Assembly: GCA_039180875.1 (NCBI GenBank)
Contig: JBCDCY010000003.1
Location: 124,001-188,000, forward strand
DNA from: JBCDCY01 sp039180875
Lineage (GTDB): Bacteria; Pseudomonadota; Alphaproteobacteria; Rhodobacterales; Rhodobacteraceae
Direction of reading: 5' to 3'
Length of the DNA stretch: 64,000 nucleotides
Position 1 is the stretch's first letter. Each line of letters begins with the position of its first letter. A model generated the notes under the pieces. That model searched no databases, was not told where the DNA came from, and saw nothing but the letters and a program-made list of their open reading frames with translations. The position numbers and the translations under genes are program-made. Shown one piece after another: positions 1 to 7,721 of the stretch.

Positions 1-2
1 AC

Positions 3-557
3 ATCCAGGTCTCGACGGTCGAGGTCGTGGGGCCGGCCGCCGTCTTCACCATCGACAACGCCGCCTCGGCCCGCTCTGTCGGCAGTGAGATCGCGATCGC
101 CGCGGCGCCGATCGACGGCCTGCGGATCGACGCGGTGATGGGATTGAACTTCTCCACCTTCACCGATTTCGCCGACTCGCCCTTCGGCGATCTGACCGGC
201 ACGCGCCTGCCGAACGCGCCGGTCCACACCTTCTCCATCACCGCCGACTATCAGCATCCGGAGGAGCTGCTGCCCGGCCTCGATGGCTTTGCCCGGGTCG
301 AGTACAACTTCCGCAGCAGCTTCGCCAACCTGCTCGACCCCGATCTCGTGACCTTCGACGGCTTCGACGTGCTCACCTTCCGCGCGGGACTGCGGGGCGA
401 GCGGGTCGAGGTCGAGGCGTTCGTGGAGAACGCGCTGGACGAGGTCTTCGCCACCGGCTCGACCTCGCTGGTCGCGGCCGGGTTGGTGGGCGCCCCGGTC
501 AACGTCGATGTCGGCGCCACGCGCCGCTTCGGCCTCCGCGCGAAACTGTTGTTCTGA
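3..557 (+). CDS. TonB-dependent outer-membrane receptor, C-terminal part (gene enters from left edge)
   Basis: The frame is open from the first bases and has no start in the window, so only about the last 184 residues are seen. They are beta-barrel strands ending in the terminal Phe (LLF) expected of an outer-membrane barrel. Long stretches match the end of the next gene almost residue for residue, for example NAASARSVGSEI, FTDF followed by SPFGDLTGTRLP, and GAPVNVDVG followed by TRRFGLRAKLLF. The two are clearly tandem paralogues. The family imports siderophores, haem, cobalamin or other scarce ligands using TonB energy; the ligand cannot be read from this fragment. Confidence 0.9.
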   Translation: MQVSTVEVVGPAAVFTIDNAASARSVGSEIAIAAAPIDGLRIDAVMGLNFSTFTDFADSPFGDLTGTRLPNAPVHTFSITADYQHPEELLPGLDGFARVEYNFRSSFANLLDPDLVTFDGFDVLTFRAGLRGERVEVEAFVENALDEVFATGSTSLVAAGLVGAPVNVDVGATRRFGLRAKLLF

Positions 558-600
558 GGGGGCCCGCGCCGACGGCGGGGCAAGGGAAAGGGACGGTGCC

Positions 601-2808
601 ATGATCGACCGACGGACGTTTGCCACCACCGCCGGGCTCACCCTCGGCCTCGGCCTGCCGGGTGCAGCGCAGACCACGGCGCCAGAGGATCCGGCGACGG
701 CTCTGGTGCTCGACCCCGTCGTGGTCACCGCCCGCCGGACCGAGGAGCTGTTGGAGGACGTGCCGGGCAGCGTCGTCGTGATCACGGGGGAGGAGTTCGA
801 GCGCTCCAACCTCACCGACACCACCTCGGTGGTGGAGCGGCTGCCCAACGTGACCTTCACCGAGTCCGCCAGCCCGATCGACCTCAACGTCTCGATCCGC
901 GGCATCACCAATCTGATCGGCACGGGCGCCAGCGGGCCGACCAACGGTATCTTCGTCGATGGCGTGCTGCTGAACCCGACCGGCGGCACCTCCGGCATCA
1001 ACAGCACGCTCGTCGATCTGGAGCGGGTGGAGGCCGCCCTCGGCCCGCAAGGGACCGCCTTTGGTCGCGGCACGATCGGCGGGGCGATCAACTTCGTCAC
1101 CAAGAAGCCCACCGACGAGTTCGAGACGATCCTCAACCTCGAAGTGGGCTCCTACCCCGACGGCGACGCCCAGGCGATCTTCAACGCGCCGATCCTCGAC
1201 GACGGCCTGCTCTCGGCCCGGCTCGTGGCTTTCGGCGGCGCCAACGACGGCTTCATCGAGTTTCCCCCGGGCAACGAACCCGACACCGTGGGCCGGGACA
1301 ATGTCGGCGTGCGCCTCAGCCTGCGCTCCCGCCCGACGGAGCGCTTGACGCTGGACGGCTCGATCTCCTTCGACCGGACGGAGTTCGACGGCTCGAACTC
1401 GGCTACCATCACCAGCGTGGAAGCCGGCAATCCAATCTCCGGCGGTGATTTCGTCGAAGAGAACTCCCTCGAGCGGATCCTGATCGCGGTCGATGGCACC
1501 TACGATTTCGACATCGGCACTCTGCGCTCGAAGACCTCGTTCTATCAGACCGACGTCTTCACGTTCGACGACACGGATTTCACCGGCGCCGACTTCGCCA
1601 TCGGCACCGGGATCCTGGCCGAGCAGGCGATCGCACAGGAGGTACGGTTTGAAAGCCGGGCGTTCGACCTGCCGGCCACGGCTGGCGAGTTTGCCTTTAA
1701 CGTCGGCACGAGCTTCAGCTTCAACGACTTCGCCGTGGCGAGCATTCTCGATCCGGGGGCGGACGCCTTCGCGCTCATCGGCGAGGAGCTGATCGGCATC
1801 CCGTTGCCCGACGACGGCAGCACCTCGACCCTCAGCTCCGAGCAGGAGGTCTTTAACTTCGGGCTTTTCGGCGATGTGCGCTGGAGGCCAGTCCCGAAAC
1901 TGGAGATCGCGGCCGGCGCCCGCTTCAACTTCGACCGAGTGACCGAAAGCGGAGAGACCGTCTCGACCGGCCTGTCGGCCTTCGTGTTCCCCAACGTTCC
2001 GTTCGAGAGCGGAGAGGAGAGTTTTACCGCCGTCACTCCGAACGCCTCGATCAAGTATGACTGGAGCGACGATTTCTCCACCTACTTCGCCTTCTCCACC
2101 GGCTTCCGCGCCGGGGGCTTTACGGCCTCCGTCGCCGGTTTCGATTCCTTCGACGAGGAGCGTGTGCGATCGTTCGAGGCGGGCTTTCGCGCGCGCTTCT
2201 TCGACGGCCGGCTGGCGATCTCAGGCAGCGGCTATCTGCTGGACTACGAGGACATCCAGGTCTCGATCTCCGAAGTCGTCGACTTAGTGACAGTGCTGAC
2301 CGTCGATAACGCCGCCTCCGCCCGCAGCGTCGGCAGCGAGATCGGCATCGCTGCCGCCCCGATCGACGGCCTCAGGATCGACGCGCAGATGGGCCTCAAC
2401 TTCTCCAAGTTCACCGACTTCACCGACTCGCCCTTCGGCGATCTGACCGGTACCCGTCTACCGGCCGCGCCGGTGCACACATTGAGCGTAACGGCGGACT
2501 ATCAGCACCCCCAGGACCTGCTGCCGGGCATCCAGGGCTTCGTCCGGGCGGAGTACACATTCCGCAGCAGCTTCGCCAATCTGCTCGACCCCGATCTGCT
2601 GACCTTCGATGGCTTCGACGTGCTGACCTTCCGCACGGGTATTCGGGGCGAGCGGGTGGAGCTCGAAGCATTCGTCGAGAACGCGCTGGACTCGGTCTTT
2701 CCCACCGGCTCCACCTCCCTCGTCGCGGCCGGTCTGGTGGGGGCCCCGGTCAACGTGGACGTCGGCCCGACCCGGCGTTTCGGGCTGCGGGCAAAGCTGC
2801 TGTTTTGA
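601..2808 (+). CDS. TonB-dependent outer-membrane receptor, complete
   Basis: 735 residues. The ATG at 601 is chosen because a purine-rich AAGGGAAAGGGACGG precedes it; longer in-frame starts overlap the upstream receptor. After the signal peptide (about 1-23) comes a TonB box, DPVVVTARR, near residues 38-46. A plug domain follows (VPGSVVVITGEEF, SIRGITNL, FGRGTIGGAINFVTKKP), then a barrel ending in Phe. There is no N-terminal STN signalling domain, so this receptor should not itself drive a FecR/FecI cascade. It sits 43 bp after its tandem paralogue and upstream of accessory membrane genes and exbBD-tonB. The signal peptide holds a twin-arginine-like DRRTF. Substrate unknown; iron chelate is the best guess from the neighbours. 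Confidence 0.93.
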   Translation: MIDRRTFATTAGLTLGLGLPGAAQTTAPEDPATALVLDPVVVTARRTEELLEDVPGSVVVITGEEFERSNLTDTTSVVERLPNVTFTESASPIDLNVSIRGITNLIGTGASGPTNGIFVDGVLLNPTGGTSGINSTLVDLERVEAALGPQGTAFGRGTIGGAINFVTKKPTDEFETILNLEVGSYPDGDAQAIFNAPILDDGLLSARLVAFGGANDGFIEFPPGNEPDTVGRDNVGVRLSLRSRPTERLTLDGSISFDRTEFDGSNSATITSVEAGNPISGGDFVEENSLERILIAVDGTYDFDIGTLRSKTSFYQTDVFTFDDTDFTGADFAIGTGILAEQAIAQEVRFESRAFDLPATAGEFAFNVGTSFSFNDFAVASILDPGADAFALIGEELIGIPLPDDGSTSTLSSEQEVFNFGLFGDVRWRPVPKLEIAAGARFNFDRVTESGETVSTGLSAFVFPNVPFESGEESFTAVTPNASIKYDWSDDFSTYFAFSTGFRAGGFTASVAGFDSFDEERVRSFEAGFRARFFDGRLAISGSGYLLDYEDIQVSISEVVDLVTVLTVDNAASARSVGSEIGIAAAPIDGLRIDAQMGLNFSKFTDFTDSPFGDLTGTRLPAAPVHTLSVTADYQHPQDLLPGIQGFVRAEYTFRSSFANLLDPDLLTFDGFDVLTFRTGIRGERVELEAFVENALDSVFPTGSTSLVAAGLVGAPVNVDVGPTRRFGLRAKLLF

Positions 2809-2906
2809 GCTTTGGCCCGACAGTCACCGCAGCCGCGCACGTGATCACAGAAAGGCGGCCAAAGGGCCCGGAACGCTGCGCGGGAAGACGCCGCACCCCC
2901 CTTGGC

Positions 2907-2937
2907 TTGACGTTCGATCACATTTCCCTGACTAAAT
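2907..2937 (+). promoter_or_regulatory. Candidate sigma-70 promoter for the DUF3649-to-tonB gene set
   Basis: TTGACG at 2907-2912 is followed by an unusually AT-rich stretch and CTAAAT at 2932-2937 (spacing 18-19 bp depending on the -10 chosen). It lies in the 221-bp gap between the receptor and the next gene, so the membrane/TonB genes could be transcribed separately. The spacing is on the long side. Confidence 0.3.
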
Positions 2938-3029
2938 TCGTCGAACTTCGGCGCTGTGGTCTATATGGCTGGGCAGGGGGTGGGGTGCCCCCTATCAGAA
3001 GACTTCGCAGAAGGACGGCTCGGGCGATC

Positions 3030-3338
3030 ATGCGCAACGCACTTCAATCGGCGACGCGCGCCATCGAGGCGCGACCGACGCTGATGCGCTGGATCCTCGG
3101 CGGGCCGGGGGCGTTGATCCTCGCCGTCATGGTGACGTCGGCCATGCCGGTCTGGTTTCCTGCCGGCGCGGCGCAGCTCAACCACATCGCCTTTCCGATC
3201 CTGCTGTTCCCGGCAATCTGGGCCGTGCCGTTCTTCTACGTCGCGCTTGAGGGCAACATGGTGCGCTGTACCCTGGTCATGGGCGCGGCGATCCTGGCCC
3301 ATGGCCTGTTGATCGCATCGGCCTTTACGGGAGGGTAG
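3030..3338 (+). CDS. Small inner-membrane protein, DUF3649-like
   Basis: 102 residues with three hydrophobic segments, roughly residues 20-40, 50-70 and 80-98. The start ATG at 3030 gives a short basic N-terminus before the first membrane segment. It is followed 8 bp later by a PepSY membrane protein and then a DUF3325-like protein. The order receptor, DUF3649, PepSY, DUF3325 is a recurring set beside siderophore receptors, and that context is the main reason for the call. The role is not known; such proteins are presumed to help release or reduce imported metal at the inner membrane. Confidence 0.6.
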   Translation: MRNALQSATRAIEARPTLMRWILGGPGALILAVMVTSAMPVWFPAGAAQLNHIAFPILLFPAIWAVPFFYVALEGNMVRCTLVMGAAILAHGLLIASAFTGG

Positions 3339-3346
3339 GAGCAGGC

Positions 3347-4918
3347 GTGTTCAAGCTGTCGCAGACGCGGACCAAGCGCCTTTTTGCCATCCACGGCTGG
3401 TCGGGCACGGTGCTGGGGCTGCTGCTTTACGCCGTGGTGCTGACCGGCGCAATTGCCGTCTTCGCCCATGAGATCGGCGCCTGGTCGAAGGGCGGCGCGC
3501 CGCAGCCCGATGGGATCTCGACCCTGGTGCATCGCCATGTCGAGCGATTGGCCGATCAGGTCGACCCGATCTACCACGAAGAAGTGCGCGTGGTGAACGA
3601 CAGCTCCGGCACCCTCCGGATCAGCTTCACCACTCAAAGGCCCTACGCCGAGAACGGTCTGCCGCAACCGCAGGGCCACTATTTCTTCGTCTCTCGCGAG
3701 ACCGGCGAAGTGGTGGAGGAGCGCTACGGCTTCATCTCCGAGGTCTTCTCCACCGACAGGGGCGAAGCGCTCGAGGACTTCCTGGTCGATCTGCACGTGC
3801 GCCTGTCCGTGCCGGAGCCATGGGGCCTGCTGCTCACCGGCATTCTCGGCATGTCGATGCTGGTCGCCTCGGTCTCCGGCCTGATCATGCACCGGCACCT
3901 GATCCGCGACCTTTTCACCGCGCCGCGGGGCAAGGGCATGCTGTCGGACAAGCGCGACACCCACATCCTGGCCGCCGTCTGGGGCCTGCCCTTCAGCATC
4001 CTCCTGGCCTTCACGGGCGCCTTCTTCAGCTTCGCGATCTCGCTCGGCCTGCCGTTGGTCGCGATGGTGGCCTTCGGTGGCGACCAGCAGGCGCTGGCGG
4101 AGTCCGTGATCGGGCTGGAGGCGCCGGTCGATCCGACGCCCACGCCCCTGGCGAGCCTCGACTACATCGTGGTCGACTCGACCGCCCGCTCCGGCAACCC
4201 GCCGTCCTCCCTGTCCATCAGCCATTTCGGAACGGCGAGCGCCGAGGTCACCGCCTTCCACCGGGCCGCCGACGGCAGCCTGACCGGCGACTCCAACATC
4301 TTCAACGGTGTGACCCGGGCGTTCGAGGGCGAGCGGCCGCTCTTCGGCCAGGTGCCCTCGGCCGGTGCCGCCGCCCTCTCGCTGATGGGGCCGCTGCATT
4401 TCGGCAGTTTCGCCGGGCTCGCCTCCAAGACCGTGTGGCTCGCCATGGGGCTGGCCATGTCCTATGTGATCGCAACCGGCATGCTGCTCTGGGTGAATCG
4501 GCGTGCCGAGGCGCCGCTCTGGCGGCACTTCGCCCGGGCGGTGCGGATCACCGTCTGGGGCCTGCCATTGGCCCTGCTCGGCTCGGCCGTCGCCTTCTTC
4601 ATCACGCTGCCGGCGGGCGATCCGCTTTGGTGGACACCGGCGGGCTTCCTGATCGCCTCCGCCATCGCGATCTGGATGGGGCTGGGGGAGCGTGATCCGA
4701 CGCCGCGCTACCGGGTGGCCGGCGCCATCCTCTGCCTCGGCCTGCCGCTTCTCCGCCACATCACCGGCGGCACGAGTTGGAGCGAGGCGATCCTGATCGG
4801 CAATGCCGAGGTGCTGACCATCGACCTGCTGCTGCTCTTCGCCGGCGCCTGGCTCTGGCTCGGCGATGCCCGGCCGCGGGTGCGCAACACTGTCCGCGTG
4901 CTGGAGCCGGCGGAATGA
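3347..4918 (+). CDS. PepSY-associated transmembrane protein (iron-regulated membrane protein family)
   Basis: 523 residues. The N-terminus has the family signature RLFAIHGWSGTVLGLLLY followed by a periplasmic loop. Further membrane spans lie near residues 155-180, 205-245, 360-385 and 400-500, with several intramembrane histidines. The family (PiuB-like, PepSY_TM) is found with TonB-dependent siderophore receptors and is thought to take part in periplasmic or inner-membrane reduction or release of ferric chelates; the exact reaction is not settled. The stop overlaps the next start as ATGA, so translation is coupled. Confidence 0.88.
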   Translation: MFKLSQTRTKRLFAIHGWSGTVLGLLLYAVVLTGAIAVFAHEIGAWSKGGAPQPDGISTLVHRHVERLADQVDPIYHEEVRVVNDSSGTLRISFTTQRPYAENGLPQPQGHYFFVSRETGEVVEERYGFISEVFSTDRGEALEDFLVDLHVRLSVPEPWGLLLTGILGMSMLVASVSGLIMHRHLIRDLFTAPRGKGMLSDKRDTHILAAVWGLPFSILLAFTGAFFSFAISLGLPLVAMVAFGGDQQALAESVIGLEAPVDPTPTPLASLDYIVVDSTARSGNPPSSLSISHFGTASAEVTAFHRAADGSLTGDSNIFNGVTRAFEGERPLFGQVPSAGAAALSLMGPLHFGSFAGLASKTVWLAMGLAMSYVIATGMLLWVNRRAEAPLWRHFARAVRITVWGLPLALLGSAVAFFITLPAGDPLWWTPAGFLIASAIAIWMGLGERDPTPRYRVAGAILCLGLPLLRHITGGTSWSEAILIGNAEVLTIDLLLLFAGAWLWLGDARPRVRNTVRVLEPAE

Positions 4919-5448
4919 CCGCGGCGCTCTCGATCCTCGCGCTCACGGTCACCGGCGCCGGCCTGGTCTATCTCTGGGCCACCAACGCCAAGCGTCGCCG
5001 TGTCTTCGGCGTGCCGAGGCTCGAGCGGCGGCCATGGTTCTGGCCGGCTCGCCTGGCCGTTTGGCTGCCCGGTCTGGTGCTAATCGGCGCGGGTGATGTC
5101 GCCGCCCTTGTGGTCTGGCTCGGCGGTCTGACGGTGCTCGGCTGGGGCATCGCCTGCCTCACCCCCGGCCGTCTCGAGGCCGCCCAGGCCTTTGCCGCCC
5201 GTTTGCAGGCCAAGGCCACGCGCCAGGCCGCCCCGATCCTCACCCGCGGCACGGCGCTGATTTCCCGTGCCCGCCAGCTGATCCCCGCGCTGCCCCGCCG
5301 CAGCAGCGGTTCCGCCAGCGCCCTGCGTGTCCGTGATGCCCGCATCGAAGAGCTGGAGGCGCGGGTTGCGCGCCTTGAAGAGTTGCTCGATGCGCAGGAG
5401 GAGGCACGCCCCCACCACCCCCAACTCGCGCTTGCAAGGAGCCGCTGA
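4915..5448 (+). CDS. DUF3325-like membrane protein with C-terminal coiled coil
   Basis: 177 residues. The ATG overlaps the PepSY stop (ATGA, 4915-4918). Residues 1-85 hold three hydrophobic helices and the pattern AKRRRVFGVPRLERR, resembling the DUF3325 family that accompanies PepSY proteins in siderophore loci. The second half is soluble, rich in Ala/Arg, and ends in a heptad-like coiled coil (RIEELEARVARLEELLDAQEE, about 145-165). That tail is longer than DUF3325 proteins usually carry. The stop codon shares its last base with the next start codon. The function is unknown. Confidence 0.6.
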   Translation: MTAALSILALTVTGAGLVYLWATNAKRRRVFGVPRLERRPWFWPARLAVWLPGLVLIGAGDVAALVVWLGGLTVLGWGIACLTPGRLEAAQAFAARLQAKATRQAAPILTRGTALISRARQLIPALPRRSSGSASALRVRDARIEELEARVARLEELLDAQEEARPHHPQLALARSR

Positions 5449-5882
5449 TGAGATCTGCTTTCTTGACCGCCGCAGCCGCCCTGGCGCTCTTCGCTCTATC
5501 CGGAACCGGTTATGCCCAGGACGGGGACGGCAAGCTGACCGTCGAGCTCAACAAGCTGGAGCCCCAGGGCACCGCCTGCCAGGCCTATATCGTCCTGCAG
5601 AACGGGACGGAGGCAGCCTATGACGAGTTGGCGTTGGATCTGGTGATGTTCGATACCGACGGCGTCATCGCCCGGCGTCTGGCCGTCGACATGGCGCCGC
5701 TTCGCGCCGGGCGGACCAGCGTGAAGGTCTTCGCCGTCGACGGTCTGGCCTGCGATGGCATCAGCCGGATCCTGATCAACGACGTGCTGAGCTGCGTCCC
5801 CACGGGCGAGGCGGAGGGTCAGGCTGATTGCGTCGGCTTGATCGAGACGACCTCGCGCGCATCGGCCGAACTCATAAACTGA
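5448..5882 (+). CDS. Small secreted periplasmic protein of TonB/ExbB loci
   Basis: 144 residues with a clear Sec signal peptide (about 1-23, ending GYAQ). The mature domain has four cysteines, in TACQAY, LACDG, LSCVP and ADCVG, which could form two disulfides. It lies immediately before exbB in one overlapping run of genes. Proteins of this size and position are common before exbB-exbD-tonB in alphaproteobacteria, but I know of no defined role. A periplasmic ligand- or TonB-interacting factor is a guess from position only. Confidence 0.75.
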   Translation: MRSAFLTAAAALALFALSGTGYAQDGDGKLTVELNKLEPQGTACQAYIVLQNGTEAAYDELALDLVMFDTDGVIARRLAVDMAPLRAGRTSVKVFAVDGLACDGISRILINDVLSCVPTGEAEGQADCVGLIETTSRASAELIN

Positions 5883-5892
5883 GGAGCCAGCG

Positions 5893-6864
5893 ATGGCTGA
5901 CGAACTCGAACCCGGCGCCGGCGGGGAAATCGCGCCCGCGGGCGGCAGTGCCGAGACGACGCCGGACAGCGCCGCCGCCCCGACCGACGGCGGAGCCGAA
6001 GGCACCGCCATCCAAGGCGACGCGGCGGCGGCACCCGCGACCGGCGGCGGAGCGGATGCGGCGCAGACCGGTCTGGCGACGGACGCCGCAGGGGCCGATC
6101 CCACGGCAGCGGCGGCGCTGGACGCCGCAGCGGCAGATCCGACGACCCGGGTGCTGACGGCCCTGGCCGACGCGGTCGAGGTGGCAGAGGCCGGCGGCCC
6201 CGTCGTCGTCCTGCTCGCCGCCCTCTCGGTCTTCGCCCTCGCCATCATCGTCGCCAAGTTCTGGCAGTTCCAGGCCAGCCGCGTCGGCCGCGGCCGCGCC
6301 GCGCGGGAGGCCGTGCGCCTGTTCCGCGCGGGCCAGCCGGAAGAGGCGCTCGCCGTGGCGGAGCAAAGCCGCAACCCCGCCGCCGCCGTCATTGCCTCGG
6401 CCATCGACGACAAGATCCGGGGCGTGCCCGAGGCACGGATCCGCGAGGATGCGTTCCGCGAGGCCTCCCTCCGTATCGAGGCCCTGCGCGGCTGGATGCG
6501 GCCGATGGAGGTCATCGCCTCCCTCGCCCCCCTGCTCGGCCTCTTCGGCACGGTGCTCGGCATGATCGAGGCGTTCTCACAGCTCGAGGCCGCCGGCAGC
6601 CAGGTCGATCCCGCCATCCTCTCCGGCGGGATCTGGGAGGCGCTGCTGACCACCGCCGTCGGCCTTGCCGTCGCCATCCCGGTGGTCGCCGCCGTCAACT
6701 GGTTCGAGCGCCGGATCGAACGGCTAGAGCATCATATCGACACCGGCCTTGCCGGCCTCTTCGCCGTCGATTGGCCCGAGGGCCGCCTCGCAGAGGTGAC
6801 CGACAACGAACGGAGGGCGAGCGTTGTTGCCCATGGCTTCCAACCCGCCACGGCTGGCGAATAG
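5893..6864 (+). CDS. exbB: ExbB-type proton channel subunit
   Basis: 323 residues of the MotA/TolQ/ExbB family. The first 85 residues are a low-complexity Ala/Gly/Asp/Thr tail not needed for the fold. Membrane helix 1 (VVVLLAALSVFALAIIVAKFW) is near 100-120, and helices 2 and 3 are near 208-232 and 250-275. The family core appears as SLAPLLGLFGTVLGMIEAF and GGIWEALLTTAVGLAVAIP. With ExbD it converts the proton gradient into TonB motion that opens the outer-membrane receptors. Its 3' end overlaps exbD by about 40 bp. Confidence 0.93.
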   Translation: MADELEPGAGGEIAPAGGSAETTPDSAAAPTDGGAEGTAIQGDAAAAPATGGGADAAQTGLATDAAGADPTAAAALDAAAADPTTRVLTALADAVEVAEAGGPVVVLLAALSVFALAIIVAKFWQFQASRVGRGRAAREAVRLFRAGQPEEALAVAEQSRNPAAAVIASAIDDKIRGVPEARIREDAFREASLRIEALRGWMRPMEVIASLAPLLGLFGTVLGMIEAFSQLEAAGSQVDPAILSGGIWEALLTTAVGLAVAIPVVAAVNWFERRIERLEHHIDTGLAGLFAVDWPEGRLAEVTDNERRASVVAHGFQPATAGE

Positions 6865-7243
6865 GGCGAAGAAGCGGCTCAGGATCTCCATCACGCCGCT
6901 GATCGACGTGGTGTTCATCCTGCTGATCTTCTTCATGCTGGCCTCGAGCTTCCTCGACTGGCGCTCGATCCGGCTGTCGGCCGCCGGCACTCCGGGCGCC
7001 AGCGCTGGGGTCGAGGGCTCGCTGCTGGTCGATCTGACCGAGGCGGGGCCGCGGCTGTCGGGTGAGACCATGTCGCTCGAACGGCTGTCGGGCGAGATCG
7101 CCGCGCGGCTCGAGGCGAAGCCGGATCAGCGCATCCTGGTGCGCCCCACCCCGGCCGTCGACATGCAGCGCATGGTGCGCCTGCTCGACACCCTGTCGGC
7201 CGCCGGGGCCCGCGACATCGCCCTGATGCCGGGGCGGTCATGA
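6824..7243 (+). CDS. exbD: ExbD-type TonB accessory protein (first copy)
   Basis: 139 residues. The start is taken as TTG at 6824 because GGAGGG (6812-6817) lies six bases upstream; an ATG at 6833 is the alternative. Both lie inside the end of exbB. The protein has the ExbD pattern: a short basic cytoplasmic tail, the proton-carrying Asp in ISITPLIDVVFILLIFFML, one membrane span, then a periplasmic domain (ILVRPTPAVDMQRMVRLLDTL). It partners ExbB. A second, different ExbD follows directly. Confidence 0.92.
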   Translation: MLPMASNPPRLANRAKKRLRISITPLIDVVFILLIFFMLASSFLDWRSIRLSAAGTPGASAGVEGSLLVDLTEAGPRLSGETMSLERLSGEIAARLEAKPDQRILVRPTPAVDMQRMVRLLDTLSAAGARDIALMPGRS

Positions 7244-7272
7244 GACGCTGGATCGTACGGAGCGCGTCATGA
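7240..7272 (+). other. Ten-codon ORF bridging the two exbD genes
   Basis: This reads MRRWIVRSAS and a stop. Its ATG overlaps the stop of the first exbD (ATGA, 7240-7243) and its TGA overlaps the ATG of the second (ATGA, 7269-7272). The first 14 bases (TCATGAGACGCTGG, 7238-7251) recur exactly at 7267-7280, so a 29-bp duplication probably created it and moved the second exbD start out of frame with the old one. It may simply pass ribosomes along. Confidence 0.55.
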
Positions 7273-7721
7273 GACGCTGGGGCACAAGCGTCGGCCGATC
7301 GCGGCGTCAGCGCGACGATGACGAGGATCGGATCCTGCCGCTCATCAACATCGTCTTCCTGCTGCTGATCTTCTTCATGGTGGTCGGCCGTCTCTCGGCC
7401 GGCGATCCGTTCGAGATCCAGCCGCCCTATTCCAGAAGCAACGGCGCCCCGGCCAATGAACCGACTTTGGTCTCGATCGGCGAGGACGGACAGCTGGCGC
7501 TGAACGGTGCCCTGATCGCGGAGGACGCGCTGCTCGCCCAGGTCGGCCAACTGAACGTGCCCGAGATCCGGATCAAGAGCGACGGCCGGGTCGAGGCCCT
7601 GCGCGTCGTCGCCTTGATGAACCAGTTCCGCGCCCTCGGCATCCAGTCAGTGCGGCTGATGACGGTGCCCGACATGAGCGGCTCGGACACCGGCGGTGCG
7701 CTGGCGGGGGTCGCGAACTGA
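7269..7721 (+). CDS. exbD: ExbD-type TonB accessory protein (second copy)
   Basis: 150 residues. After a charged cytoplasmic tail (RSRRQRDDDEDR) comes the ExbD membrane span, in which the expected acidic residue after LPLI is Asn (LPLINIVFLLLIFFMVVG). The first copy has Asp at the matching place. A periplasmic domain follows (IRIKSDGRVEALRVVALMNQFRALG). Loss of the proton-carrying Asp suggests this copy is a structural or regulatory partner in a mixed ExbD dimer rather than an independent proton path (inference). The stop overlaps the tonB start (TGATG). Confidence 0.88.
   Translation: MRRWGTSVGRSRRQRDDDEDRILPLINIVFLLLIFFMVVGRLSAGDPFEIQPPYSRSNGAPANEPTLVSIGEDGQLALNGALIAEDALLAQVGQLNVPEIRIKSDGRVEALRVVALMNQFRALGIQSVRLMTVPDMSGSDTGGALAGVAN

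Noticed and set aside
3236..4759. 507-codon open frame on the minus strand
   Set aside because: It lies opposite the PepSY membrane protein; its composition is His/Arg/Gly/Gln-rich without domains, the normal antisense shadow of GC-rich coding DNA.
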